Part shown: piece by piece, positions 24,028-31,967 of the stretch
Layout of the letters: the number at the start of each line of letters is the position of its first letter
How positions within the stretch are numbered: the stretch's first letter is position 1
From: Sneathia vaginalis
GTDB lineage: Bacteria; Fusobacteriota; Fusobacteriia; Fusobacteriales; Leptotrichiaceae
Length of the DNA: 64,000 nt
Assembly: GCF_000973085.1 (NCBI RefSeq)
Contig: NZ_CP011280.1
Span: 584,642-648,641 of the forward strand
Reading direction: 5' to 3'
The notes under the pieces: generated by a model
Databases searched by the model: none
Seen by the model: the letters and a program-made list of their open reading frames with translations, nothing else
What the model was told of the DNA's origin: nothing
Position numbers and translations under genes: made by a program

Positions 24028-24759
24028 ATGAATAAAATAAAAGAAATATATAATTGGTACAAAGAATTTAATAACAAGGAAATTGTAATACAAACAGAAA
24101 ATAAAAACTTAGAAATAAAAATTAATAATAAAGCTTTGCCACATTTATTAGGCATACATTATATAGGTGTTAAAAATAAAATACCTGTTAGAGAATTAAT
24201 ACATAAAATAAAAACATTACATGATGAAGATATTTTTAAAGAAATATTTATAAATAATCCTAATACTATATCAAGTGTAAAAAATAGAATAAATAATTTT
24301 GAAGAATTTATGAAAAATTTAGAAAATGCAATATTGGTAGAAAATACATATGATTCTACCTTAAAATCACAACATTTTTTCATACAAACAAAAGAAAATA
24401 AAATATTACATTTAGGTTTAATAGATGCTGGTTATTCAGATATACCTGTTGAATTTGATGTAATTGATAAAAAATATCTTGAAACATTTATACAAGAAAA
24501 AACTAATAAAAGATATAAAGATACTCAAATAGTTGAACACGTTAAAAATATTTACGAATATGTAAATGATGAACTAAAATATTTTTCATTTGACACTGGA
24601 AAGCAAGAAAAACTAGACGAAGTTGCAAAGATAGATAAAAACTATGATTATCACGAAGCGTTAAATAAGAGTATTGAAGAAATAAAAAAAGAAAAGCAAA
24701 CAATTGATATGTGGAGCAAATGGAAAAATAGAAGTTATGATGACGATTGGGAAAGATAA
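24028..24759 (+). CDS. PBECR4-like nuclease domain protein, module 1
   Basis: 243 residues. LPHLLG near residue 37, VKNRINNFEEF near 84 and KENKILHLGLIDAGYSDIPV near 130 follow the pattern of PBECR4 (phage-associated barnase/EndoU/colicin/RelE-like) proteins, which are presumed RNases of phage and toxin context. AGAAAGG precedes the ATG, and the terminator of the upstream RNA lies 30 nt before it, so expression needs read-through. Residues 1-42 and 85-243 are almost identical to module 2, while 43-84 differ. Nuclease activity is inferred from family resemblance; no catalytic residue is proven by the sequence. Confidence 0.65.
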   Translation: MNKIKEIYNWYKEFNNKEIVIQTENKNLEIKINNKALPHLLGIHYIGVKNKIPVRELIHKIKTLHDEDIFKEIFINNPNTISSVKNRINNFEEFMKNLENAILVENTYDSTLKSQHFFIQTKENKILHLGLIDAGYSDIPVEFDVIDKKYLETFIQEKTNKRYKDTQIVEHVKNIYEYVNDELKYFSFDTGKQEKLDEVAKIDKNYDYHEALNKSIEEIKKEKQTIDMWSKWKNRSYDDDWER

Positions 24760-24800
24760 TAATTAAAAGCACAATTGGAATTGAATAATTAAATTTAGTC

Positions 24801-24828
24801 TTGAATTTATTATACAAAATGATATAAT
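24801..24828 (+). promoter_or_regulatory. Promoter of RNA module 2
   Basis: TTGAAT (24801-24806), 16 bp, TATAAT (24823-24828), identical to module 1. Confidence 0.85.
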
Positions 24829-24834
24829 AAATAC

Positions 24835-25013
24835 AGAAATAAATAAGGTTTCAGAGATGTGTGTTCTCTTACTGTCAGAGCAGGTTGGAAATACTCTGAA
24901 CGGACATACACACACAGTTAATACTTATATCTGGGTTTGACCATAGCGGTAGTTGAATAGCTAAAAGTAAATTAAAAGACTAAATTATAGAAATATAGTT
25001 TGGTCTTTTTTTG
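24835..25013 (+). ncRNA. Structured RNA, module 2, ending in an intrinsic terminator
   Basis: Same architecture as module 1. The second stem reads GTCAGAG with CTCTGAAC instead of the module 1 sequence, so both sides changed together and pairing is kept. The loop TGTGTGT can pair with ACACACA. Terminator stem 24975-25008 has 15 bp with a GAAA loop. Confidence 0.65.
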
Positions 25014-25043
25014 TTTTAATTTTTTTAGAAAGGAAAACAAATT

Positions 25044-25781
25044 ATGAATAAAATAAAAGAAATATATAATTGGTACAAACAATTTAATAATAAAGAAATT
25101 GTAATACAAACAGAAAATAAAAACTTAGGAATAAAAATAACTAATACTGCATTGCCACATTTATTAGGCTTACAATATATTGAAGAAAAAGCCACTAAAT
25201 TGATTGGAACAGATTTAATTAAATTAATTAAAAATATTGATGATGACAATGTATTTTATAAAAAAATATTAAAAAATAATTTCAAAATGTTAGAAAGTGT
25301 AAAAAATAGAATAAATAATTTTGAAGAATTTATGAAAAATTTGGAAAATGCAATATTGGTAGAAAATACATATGATTCTACCTTAAAATCACAACATTTT
25401 TTCATACAAACAAAAGAAAATAAAATATTACATTTAGGTTTAATAGATGCTGGTTATTCAGATATACCTGTTGAATTTGATGTAATTGATAAAAAATATC
25501 TTGAAACATTTATACAAGAAAAAACTAATAAAAGATATAAAGATACTCAAATAGTTGAACACGTTAAAAATATTTACGAATATGTAAATGATGAACTAAA
25601 ATATTTTTCATTTGACATTGAAAAGCAAGAAAAACTAGAAGAAGTTGCAAAGATAGATAAAAACTATGATTATCACGAAGCGTTAAATAAGAGTATTGAA
25701 GAAATAAAAAAAGAAAAGCAAACAATTGATATGTGGAGCAATTGGAAAAATAGAAGTTATGATGACGATTGGGAAAGATAA
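25044..25781 (+). CDS. PBECR4-like nuclease domain protein, module 2
   Basis: 245 residues, paralogue of module 1. The first 42 residues (to LPHLLG) and everything from VKNRINNFEEF to the end are nearly identical to it. Between them, about 42 residues (LQYIEEKATKLIGTDLIKLI and onward) are clearly different. Such block divergence suggests replacement of a specificity segment or recombination between relatives. AGAAAGG lies before the ATG and after the RNA terminator. The gene is intact. Function is inferred as for module 1. Confidence 0.65.
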   Translation: MNKIKEIYNWYKQFNNKEIVIQTENKNLGIKITNTALPHLLGLQYIEEKATKLIGTDLIKLIKNIDDDNVFYKKILKNNFKMLESVKNRINNFEEFMKNLENAILVENTYDSTLKSQHFFIQTKENKILHLGLIDAGYSDIPVEFDVIDKKYLETFIQEKTNKRYKDTQIVEHVKNIYEYVNDELKYFSFDIEKQEKLEEVAKIDKNYDYHEALNKSIEEIKKEKQTIDMWSNWKNRSYDDDWER

Positions 25782-25822
25782 TAATTAAAAGCACAATTAG
25801 AATTGAATAATTAAAGTTAGTC

Positions 25823-25850
25823 TTGAATTTATTATACAAAATGATATAAT
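25823..25850 (+). promoter_or_regulatory. Promoter of RNA module 3
   Basis: TTGAAT (25823-25828), 16 bp, TATAAT (25845-25850). Confidence 0.85.
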
Positions 25851-25856
25851 AAATAC

Positions 25857-26036
25857 AGAAATAAATAAGGTTTCAGAGATGTGTGTTCTCTTACTGTCAG
25901 AGCAGGTTGGAAATACTCTGAACCGTCATACACACACAGTTAAACTTAATCTGGGCATACTATGGCAAGTATTTGAAAAAATGAAATGCTAAAAGTTAAT
26001 AAAGACTAAATTATAAAAATAGTTTGGTCTTTTTTT
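25857..26036 (+). ncRNA. Structured RNA, module 3, ending in an intrinsic terminator
   Basis: Module 2-type second stem (GTCAGAG/CTCTGAAC). The outer bases read CCGTCAT where the other copies have CGGACAT. The terminator stem (26001-26028) is one pair shorter with an A-rich loop, the loss of an A on one side matched by the loss of a T on the other. Confidence 0.65.
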
Positions 26037-26065
26037 GTTTTAAATTTTTTAGAAAGGAAAAAACT

Positions 26066-26179
26066 ATGAATAAAATAAAAGAAATATATAATTGGTACAA
26101 ACAATTTAATAATAAAGAAATTGTAATACAAACAGAAAATAAAAACTTAGAAATAAAAATAACTAATAGAATTGAATAA
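26066..26179 (+). pseudogene. Truncated nuclease ORF, module 3
   Basis: Encodes the first 34 residues of the module proteins (MNKIKEIYNWYKQFNNKEIV and onward to KITN), then joins the intergenic sequence and stops after RIE. About 650 bp of gene body have been deleted cleanly, between the codons KITN and the GAATTGAATAA spacer that normally follows the stop codon. The RNA part of this module and of the next remain intact. Confidence 0.8.
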
Positions 26180-26191
26180 TTAAATTTAGTC

Positions 26192-26219
26192 TTGAATTTA
26201 TTAGACAAAATGATATAAT
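26192..26219 (+). promoter_or_regulatory. Promoter of RNA module 4
   Basis: TTGAAT (26192-26197), 16 bp, TATAAT (26214-26219). Confidence 0.85.
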
Positions 26220-26225
26220 AAATAT

Positions 26226-26397
26226 AGAAATAAATAAGGTTTCAGAGATGTGTGTTCTCTTACCGAGAGTACGGGTTGGAAATATACTAGACGGACATAC
26301 ACACACAGTTATACTTAATCTGGGTCTTATCATAGCGATGTTAAAAGTTAAAAGTAAATTAAAAGACTAAATTATAAAAATAGTTTGGTCTTTTTTT
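26226..26397 (+). ncRNA. Structured RNA, module 4, ending in an intrinsic terminator
   Basis: Module 1-type second stem (CCGAGAGTA/TACTAGACGG), with ACACACA available for the TGTGTGT loop. Terminator AAAGACTAAATTAT pairs with ATAGTTTGGTCTTT at 26362-26393 and is followed by a T run. Confidence 0.65.
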
Positions 26398-26428
26398 GCT
26401 TTAAATTTTTTAGAAAGGAAAACAAACA

Positions 26429-26638
26429 ATGAATAAAATAAAAGAAATATATAATTGGTACAAACAATTTAATAATAAAGAAATTGTAATACAAACAGAA
26501 AATAAAAACTTAGAAATAAAAATAACTAATACTGCATTGCCACATTTTACAAAATCACGATATAAAAATTATGATAATTTACCTGATAATGCTGAATATT
26601 ATAGAGATAATAACAGAAAAAGAGTTAAAATCAAATAG
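26429..26638 (+). pseudogene. Truncated nuclease ORF, module 4
   Basis: 69 residues. The first 39, ending ALPH, equal the other modules. The remaining 30 (FTKSRYKNYDNLPDNAEYYR and onward) differ completely from modules 1 and 2 and may be the end of another relative joined by deletion. AGAAAGGAAAAC precedes the ATG. It is too short to hold the whole domain. Confidence 0.65.
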
Positions 26639-26678
26639 ACCAATATTTAAAACAAAAGAATAGAACTACAAAAGATAT

Positions 26679-26717
26679 AAATAACTAGTGATAAATTCTT
26701 ATCTCTAGTTATTTTTT
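26679..26717 (+). terminator. Terminator closing the module array
   Basis: AAATAACTAG-T-GATAA (26679-26694) pairs with TTATC-T-CTAGTTATTT (26699-26714) with one T-T mismatch, followed by T. Confidence 0.75.
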
Positions 26718-26764
26718 AATTCATTAAAGTTAAAAAATATGTTAGAATAAACATGGTGATTAAA

Positions 26765-27691
26765 ATGAATTTATATGAAAAAATAGAACCATATAACAAA
26801 GGATATTTAAAAGTTTCAGATATACATGAAATATACTTTGAGGAATGTGGTAATAAGGAAGGATTACCTATAGTATTTGTACACGGTGGTCCAGGATGTG
26901 GTAGTGGTGAAATTGCAAGACAATTTTTCAATAAAGATAAATATAGAATAATAATATTTGATCAAAGAGGATCAGGTAGATCTAAGCCTTTTGTTGAATT
27001 AAAAGAAAATACAACATTTGACTTAGTTGAAGATATGGAAAAATTAAGAAAACATTTAGGAATAGAAAAATGGATACTTTTTGGTGGAAGTTGGGGAACT
27101 ACACTAAGTTTAGTTTATGCAATTAATCATAGTGATAGGGTTTCTGGAATGATACTACGAGGTATATTTTTAGCACGTAGAGAAGATGTTGATTGGCTAT
27201 ACTGTGGAGGAGCAGGTCAATACTTCCCTTATGAATTTGAAAAATATATATCAGTATTAAGTGAAGAAGAAAGAAAAGATATAGTAGGAAGTTATATGAA
27301 ATATTTGGGTTCTAGTGATAAAGAAGTTGTTTCTAAATATGCGAAATATTGGAACGATTGGGAAAGTAGTTGCATCAGACTATATCCTATGGAACTTCCT
27401 AGTGAAGTAACAGATTATGATATAGCAGTTGCAAGGCTAGAATGCCACTATTTCTATAACAATTCATTTATTCCTGAAAACTACATACTAAACAATGTAG
27501 ATAAGATAAAAGATATTAAGACATTAATTTGTCATGGTAGATATGATATTGATTGTAGACCTAGTGGGGCTTATCAATTAGCTAAAAAAATGAATAATTG
27601 TAAATTAATATTTGTAGATGCTGCAGGACATTCATCATTTGAACCTAATATTGCAAAACAACTTATTGAATTTACAGATGGGTGGTGTTGA
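26765..27691 (+). CDS. pip: Proline iminopeptidase (S33 alpha/beta hydrolase)
   Basis: Cytoplasmic aminopeptidase removing N-terminal Pro. The 308-residue alpha/beta hydrolase has the oxyanion motif VFVHGGPGCG, FDQRGSGRSKP, the nucleophile Ser109 in GGSWG, and His289 in AGHSSFE with the acid in HGRYDIDCRP. ATG 26765 is chosen because GGTG is 6 nt upstream and overlaps the earlier in-frame ATG 26753. An extended -10 (TGTTAGAAT, about 26741-26749) precedes it. It is followed closely by the TPR gene. Confidence 0.92.
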   Translation: MNLYEKIEPYNKGYLKVSDIHEIYFEECGNKEGLPIVFVHGGPGCGSGEIARQFFNKDKYRIIIFDQRGSGRSKPFVELKENTTFDLVEDMEKLRKHLGIEKWILFGGSWGTTLSLVYAINHSDRVSGMILRGIFLARREDVDWLYCGGAGQYFPYEFEKYISVLSEEERKDIVGSYMKYLGSSDKEVVSKYAKYWNDWESSCIRLYPMELPSEVTDYDIAVARLECHYFYNNSFIPENYILNNVDKIKDIKTLICHGRYDIDCRPSGAYQLAKKMNNCKLIFVDAAGHSSFEPNIAKQLIEFTDGWC

Positions 27692-27693
27692 TT

Positions 27694-28536
27694 ATGACTA
27701 TTAGAGAAAAAATAGATAAAATACATGAAATGGAAAAAGAAAGAGAAGTTTTAATACGTGAAAGTAAGACAGTAGAAGAAGTTGCATTATTAAAAAAGAT
27801 GCTAGATTATACAATAGATGTGTATGGGCAAGATTCAAATAGCACAATAAAGATGTTAAATGAATTAGGTGGTACATCTAAGTATATAGGAGAGTATGAT
27901 ACAGGAATACACGCATTAACACAAGCAAGAGGTATAATAGAAAACAAGTTTGGTAAAGAATCTATTGCCTATGCAACTACAACTTTAAACTTAGCTGAAG
28001 TATTAAGATTTAAGGGAGATATTGATAAGTTAGAAGTATTGTATAAGGAAGTTTTAGCAATATATGATAAGTATGGTATAAAGGATAGATATGAATATGC
28101 AAGTGTTTGTAATAATTTAGGATTATACTATCAAGATACAAATCAAATGGATAAGGCTATTAAATTACATTTAATAAGTCTTGAAATATTAAAAAAATTA
28201 CCAGAATACAAAATTGCATTAGCAACTACGTATAATAATATGGCAATAGCATATAGAGGTTTAGGTGAAGATGAAAAGTCTGATGAATGTATTAAGACAT
28301 GCCTTAGCATATACGAAAAAGAGGTAGGTAAGGGACATGCAATGTACTCAGCAGCTATTAATAATCTAGCAGTTGCTTTCTATAACCAAGGTAAATTAGA
28401 AAAAGCATTGGAATTATTTAAAAAAGTTTTATTCATATGTGAAGCATCATTTGGAAGAGGCAGTGTAAACTATGAAAAAGTAAAACAAAATGTTGATATG
28501 GTTGAAGAAACAATAGAAATGAGAAAGAAGAAATGA
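27694..28536 (+). CDS. Tetratricopeptide repeat protein
   Basis: 280 residues made of about five TPR units, for example ATTTLNLAEVLRFKGDIDKL, VCNNLGLYYQDTNQMDKAIK, TYNNMAIAYRGLGEDEKSDE and AINNLAVAFYNQGKLEKALE. No signal peptide, so it is a cytoplasmic scaffold. ATG 27694 follows GGTGGTG near the stop of the peptidase gene. It overlaps the DUF4037 gene by 4 bp. TPR, DUF4037 and DUF4125 parts occur together, sometimes fused, in other bacteria, so the three probably act as a unit of unknown function. Confidence 0.88.
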   Translation: MTIREKIDKIHEMEKEREVLIRESKTVEEVALLKKMLDYTIDVYGQDSNSTIKMLNELGGTSKYIGEYDTGIHALTQARGIIENKFGKESIAYATTTLNLAEVLRFKGDIDKLEVLYKEVLAIYDKYGIKDRYEYASVCNNLGLYYQDTNQMDKAIKLHLISLEILKKLPEYKIALATTYNNMAIAYRGLGEDEKSDECIKTCLSIYEKEVGKGHAMYSAAINNLAVAFYNQGKLEKALELFKKVLFICEASFGRGSVNYEKVKQNVDMVEETIEMRKKK

Positions 28537-29423
28537 AGGGAATAGATTTAGCAGAAAATAATTTTTTTAATAATATTTTGCCAAAACTTAGAAAATATGA
28601 TATAAAAATATCTGCAGGCCTTATAGGCTACGGGTCAGAATGTTATGGATTTGATGATGAGTATTCACATGACCATGATTATTCAGATCAACCATGTATA
28701 TGGTTAAGTAGTGAAGATTATGAAAAATATGGGGATGAATTAAAAAAACTCATATATAATGAAAAGTACGAAAAGACTAAGACGGTTTGGTCTAATGATA
28801 GAAGAGGTATATTAAATGTTGATGATTACATATACAGTTTTCTTGGAAGTACAAGAGGTCCTAAAAAAGATACAGATTATTTAAATATACCAGAATATCT
28901 ATTATCATCTTTTACAAATGGTAAGATATTTATTGATGAATTAGGTATAATATCAAGTGTTAGAGAAAAGGTTAAATTTTATCCTAGAGATATTAGATAC
29001 AATAGAATAGCTACAAGATGTATGAATGCCTCACGTGAGGGGTTATATAACTATAACCGTTGCCTAAAGAGAAAAGAAATGGTTGCATGTAATCAAGCAT
29101 TATCTAAATTTATTGAAGAGACAATAGAGTTATACTTCTTAATCCATAAGAAATATTGCCCTTACTATAAGTGGTATCATAAAATGCTTGGAACTATAGA
29201 TAAGAAGGCATATGATTTCTATACAAAATTAGTAGATGTAAATACGACTAATGATGAAAAGATAAGTGTTATCGAAAGTATATGTAGTGATATAATAGAT
29301 AAATTAGAAGAAGAAGAAATCATAATACGTGTAAGTGATTATTTAGGATATTATGGACCTATTATTCAATCAAGAATAGATAATGATGAAATTAGAGATT
29401 TAGGTTTTTGGAGTGATAAATAA
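28533..29423 (+). CDS. DUF4037 protein (nucleotidyltransferase-like)
   Basis: 296 residues. The N-terminal motif GLIGYGSECYGFDDEYSHDH resembles the GS...D.D core of the nucleotidyltransferase superfamily and is the hallmark of DUF4037. FYPRDIRYNRIATRCMNASR and the helical C-terminal region also fit. The substrate is unknown. It overlaps the TPR gene by 4 bp and the DUF4125 gene by 1 bp, so the three are coupled. Confidence 0.85.
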   Translation: MKGIDLAENNFFNNILPKLRKYDIKISAGLIGYGSECYGFDDEYSHDHDYSDQPCIWLSSEDYEKYGDELKKLIYNEKYEKTKTVWSNDRRGILNVDDYIYSFLGSTRGPKKDTDYLNIPEYLLSSFTNGKIFIDELGIISSVREKVKFYPRDIRYNRIATRCMNASREGLYNYNRCLKRKEMVACNQALSKFIEETIELYFLIHKKYCPYYKWYHKMLGTIDKKAYDFYTKLVDVNTTNDEKISVIESICSDIIDKLEEEEIIIRVSDYLGYYGPIIQSRIDNDEIRDLGFWSDK

Positions 29424-30016
29424 TGGAAGAATTAGTAGATAAAATAGTAGAAATTGAATGGTCATATTTTACAAATCTTAAAAATACTGGAGGTAGAGCA
29501 AGTTGTCAAGATAACCGTGAAGAGTTTTTTTTAACAAGAAAAAGCCAATGGGAAAGCTTAAATGAAGATATATTAAAAAGTTATCTAGATGATTTGGAAG
29601 AATACAAGCGTAATAAAAGAAATCCTTTATTTGAAAAATATGCATATATGATGCAATATACGCATAAAGATGAATATGAAAAGATAAAAGAATATTTACC
29701 TAAAAAAAATATTGAAAATGAAGAAATAATCGATAAAATAGAAGCAATCATTATGAAATGGGAAGTAGAGTTTAGTGAGAAATATCCTAAAATCTCACGT
29801 GTTGCAAGAGCAATTGATACCAATGATGAAGGGAAGCTAGCATCAATTAGAACATACCTAAGAGGAGAACATAGTACTTATTCAGTAAAGACTAATACTC
29901 TTTACTACAATTACATAAGCTCATTAAAATATAATTTAGTTGAAGAAATTTATTCTAAAATAATATGTAAGAAAGGATTTAAAAGTTTAGATGAATTGGA
30001 AAATATTAATAATTAG
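29423..30016 (+). CDS. DUF4125 protein
   Basis: 197 residues with the family pattern IVEIEWSYFTNLKNTGGRAS, CQDNREEFFLTRKSQW, EKYAYMMQYTHKDEY and SRVARAIDTNDEGKLASIRT. DUF4125 genes usually accompany DUF4037, as here, but no activity is known. No membrane segment. The last 26 bp overlap the start of the next, secreted protein gene in another frame. Confidence 0.85.
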   Translation: MEELVDKIVEIEWSYFTNLKNTGGRASCQDNREEFFLTRKSQWESLNEDILKSYLDDLEEYKRNKRNPLFEKYAYMMQYTHKDEYEKIKEYLPKKNIENEEIIDKIEAIIMKWEVEFSEKYPKISRVARAIDTNDEGKLASIRTYLRGEHSTYSVKTNTLYYNYISSLKYNLVEEIYSKIICKKGFKSLDELENINN

Positions 30017-30875
30017 TATATTTTTATCTTTTAATGCACTTGCAAATATAGGTCCATACAAAAATGTAGAGGATGTAGAAGATACGTATGCTAGTTCATC
30101 AGTAAATGAAAATGCAGATAAGCTATACTTAAAATTACATGGTGTTAAGTTTAAAGATATAAGGTTAAAAGAATTAAATTTAGTAGAAAAAGATGGTAGT
30201 GTTTATGTACTAGGGACTTACTTATTAACAGTTATGTATAACTATAAGGAAGCAAAGCTTCTAAGAGGGAAAACTGTATACCTATTACACCCAGTCTTAG
30301 AAGAAGATGGTAAGTTTGCACTTCCAGATCCTAAAGAATATTTTAAATTAACAACTACATATTTTGAAAATGATATTAAAGATTTTAAGTGTATAAGAAA
30401 AATTGAAAATGCAAAAAAATTAGATGATGAAACAACTAAGGAATTTCATAAAATATTTGATGATAATGTAAAAGATAATAATGGTCCAAAAAAAGATGAT
30501 GATGAATCCTCAGATGTTATACTTAAAGTTTTACCATATATACAATTAGACAATGAAGGTTATGCATATATAAAGGGAACAGATAGAAAATTAACTTCTG
30601 AATTAAATCCGATAATTGAGTACTACCCTAAAGAAAAACAATCTGTAGTAGAATATGGAGACTTTATTGACGGTGTTTTTGTACCTATAGTATCAAAGAT
30701 AAAAAATGGTGAAGAACAAGAATTTGGAGACTTAGTAAGTGATAAAAATGGTACTGAATATATAAAGCACACTACAATATCATATGAAAATGGTTTAGAG
30801 TATAAAAACGAAGAAATAATAGCCGAACTTAAATTTGAAGATGGAAAATTGGTAGATTGCAAAATATTACCATAA
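29991..30875 (+). CDS. Secreted protein of unknown function
   Basis: 294 residues with a short signal peptide (MNWKILIISIFLSFNALA). The mature part is acidic and beta-rich, containing a linker NNGPKKDDDESSDV around 150 and a C-terminal region with repeated strands (EYGDFIDGVFVPIVSKIKNG). No family recognised. The start lies inside the DUF4125 gene, and the ribosome site is weak (AAAGGA 13 nt away). prfA begins 15 bp after the stop and may be co-transcribed. Confidence 0.7.
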   Translation: MNWKILIISIFLSFNALANIGPYKNVEDVEDTYASSSVNENADKLYLKLHGVKFKDIRLKELNLVEKDGSVYVLGTYLLTVMYNYKEAKLLRGKTVYLLHPVLEEDGKFALPDPKEYFKLTTTYFENDIKDFKCIRKIENAKKLDDETTKEFHKIFDDNVKDNNGPKKDDDESSDVILKVLPYIQLDNEGYAYIKGTDRKLTSELNPIIEYYPKEKQSVVEYGDFIDGVFVPIVSKIKNGEEQEFGDLVSDKNGTEYIKHTTISYENGLEYKNEEIIAELKFEDGKLVDCKILP

Positions 30876-30890
30876 ATAGAAAGGATAGAT

Positions 30891-31967
30891 ATGTTTCAAA
30901 AATTAGAAGAAGTAGTAAAAAAATACGATGAGCTAAATGCCCTATTAATGGATCCTAAGGTTATAGAAGATCCTAAAAAGTTAATGGAATACAATAAGGC
31001 ATTAAACGCAATAAGCGATATTGTTGAAAAGTATAAAGAGTATAAGGCGAAGAGCGAAGAATTAGAAAATTTAAAACAAGATATTAAAGATGAAAAAGAT
31101 CATGAAATGAAAGAAATAATGCAAGAAGAAATTAATTCTCTTGAAAATGAAATACCTCAAATAGAAGATTCACTAAAAATTCTTCTATTGCCTAAAGATC
31201 CTAATGATGAAAAAAATGTAATAGTAGAAATTAGAGCAGCAGCTGGTGGAGATGAAGCTGCATTATTTGCCTCAGATATCTTTAGAATGTTTACACGTTA
31301 TGCAGAACGTCATAGATGGAAGACAGAAGTTTTAGATAAAAATGAAACTGGTGTTGGAGGATTAAAAGAAATTACCTTTATGATTAAAGGACAAGGTGCT
31401 TATTCAAGACTTAAATTTGAAAGTGGTGTTCACAGAGTTCAAAGAGTTCCAGATACAGAATCTTCAGGTAGAATACATACATCTACAATAACTGTAGCAG
31501 TATTACCAGAAGTTGAAGATATTACAGAAGTAGAAATTAACCCAAGTGATTTAATAATCGATACCTACAGATCATCTGGTGCAGGTGGACAACACGTTAA
31601 TACAACAGATTCTGCAGTTCGTATTACTCATAAACCTACAGGTATAGTAGTAACATCACAAGATGGTAGATCTCAAATAAAGAATAAAGAAGCTGCTATG
31701 AAAGTATTAGCATCAAAATTATTTAATCTTGAAAGAGAAACACAAAGAAAAGAAATAGAAAGTCAAAGAAGATCACAAGTTGGTATGGGAGATAGATCAG
31801 AAAAAATTAGAACATACAACTTCCCACAAGGAAGAGTAACTGATCATAGAATTAAACTAACATTACATAGATTAGAAGACTTTTTAGATGGAGATTTAGA
31901 TGAAATGATAGATGCATTAATTGCATATAACCAAGCAGAACTACTACAAACAGTTGGAGATGAATAA
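30891..31967 (+). CDS. prfA: Peptide chain release factor 1
   Basis: Reads UAA/UAG and triggers peptide release. The 358-residue protein has the GGQ motif in [20 protein letters not shown], the preceding [14 protein letters not shown] and the anticodon-like PxT region of RF1 ([13 protein letters not shown]). GAAAGGATAG precedes the ATG. Its methyltransferase gene prmC starts at the last base of its stop codon, the classic prfA-prmC pairing. Confidence 0.97.
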   Translation: MFQKLEEVVKKYDELNALLMDPKVIEDPKKLMEYNKALNAISDIVEKYKEYKAKSEELENLKQDIKDEKDHEMKEIMQEEINSLENEIPQIEDSLKILLLPKDPNDEKNVIVEIRAAAGGDEAALFASDIFRMFTRYAERHRWKTEVLDKNETGVGGLKEITFMIKGQGAYSRLKFESGVHRVQRVPDTESSGRIHTSTITVAVLPEVEDITEVEINPSDLIIDTYRSSGAGGQHVNTTDSAVRITHKPTGIVVTSQDGRSQIKNKEAAMKVLASKLFNLERETQRKEIESQRRSQVGMGDRSEKIRTYNFPQGRVTDHRIKLTLHRLEDFLDGDLDEMIDALIAYNQAELLQTVGDE

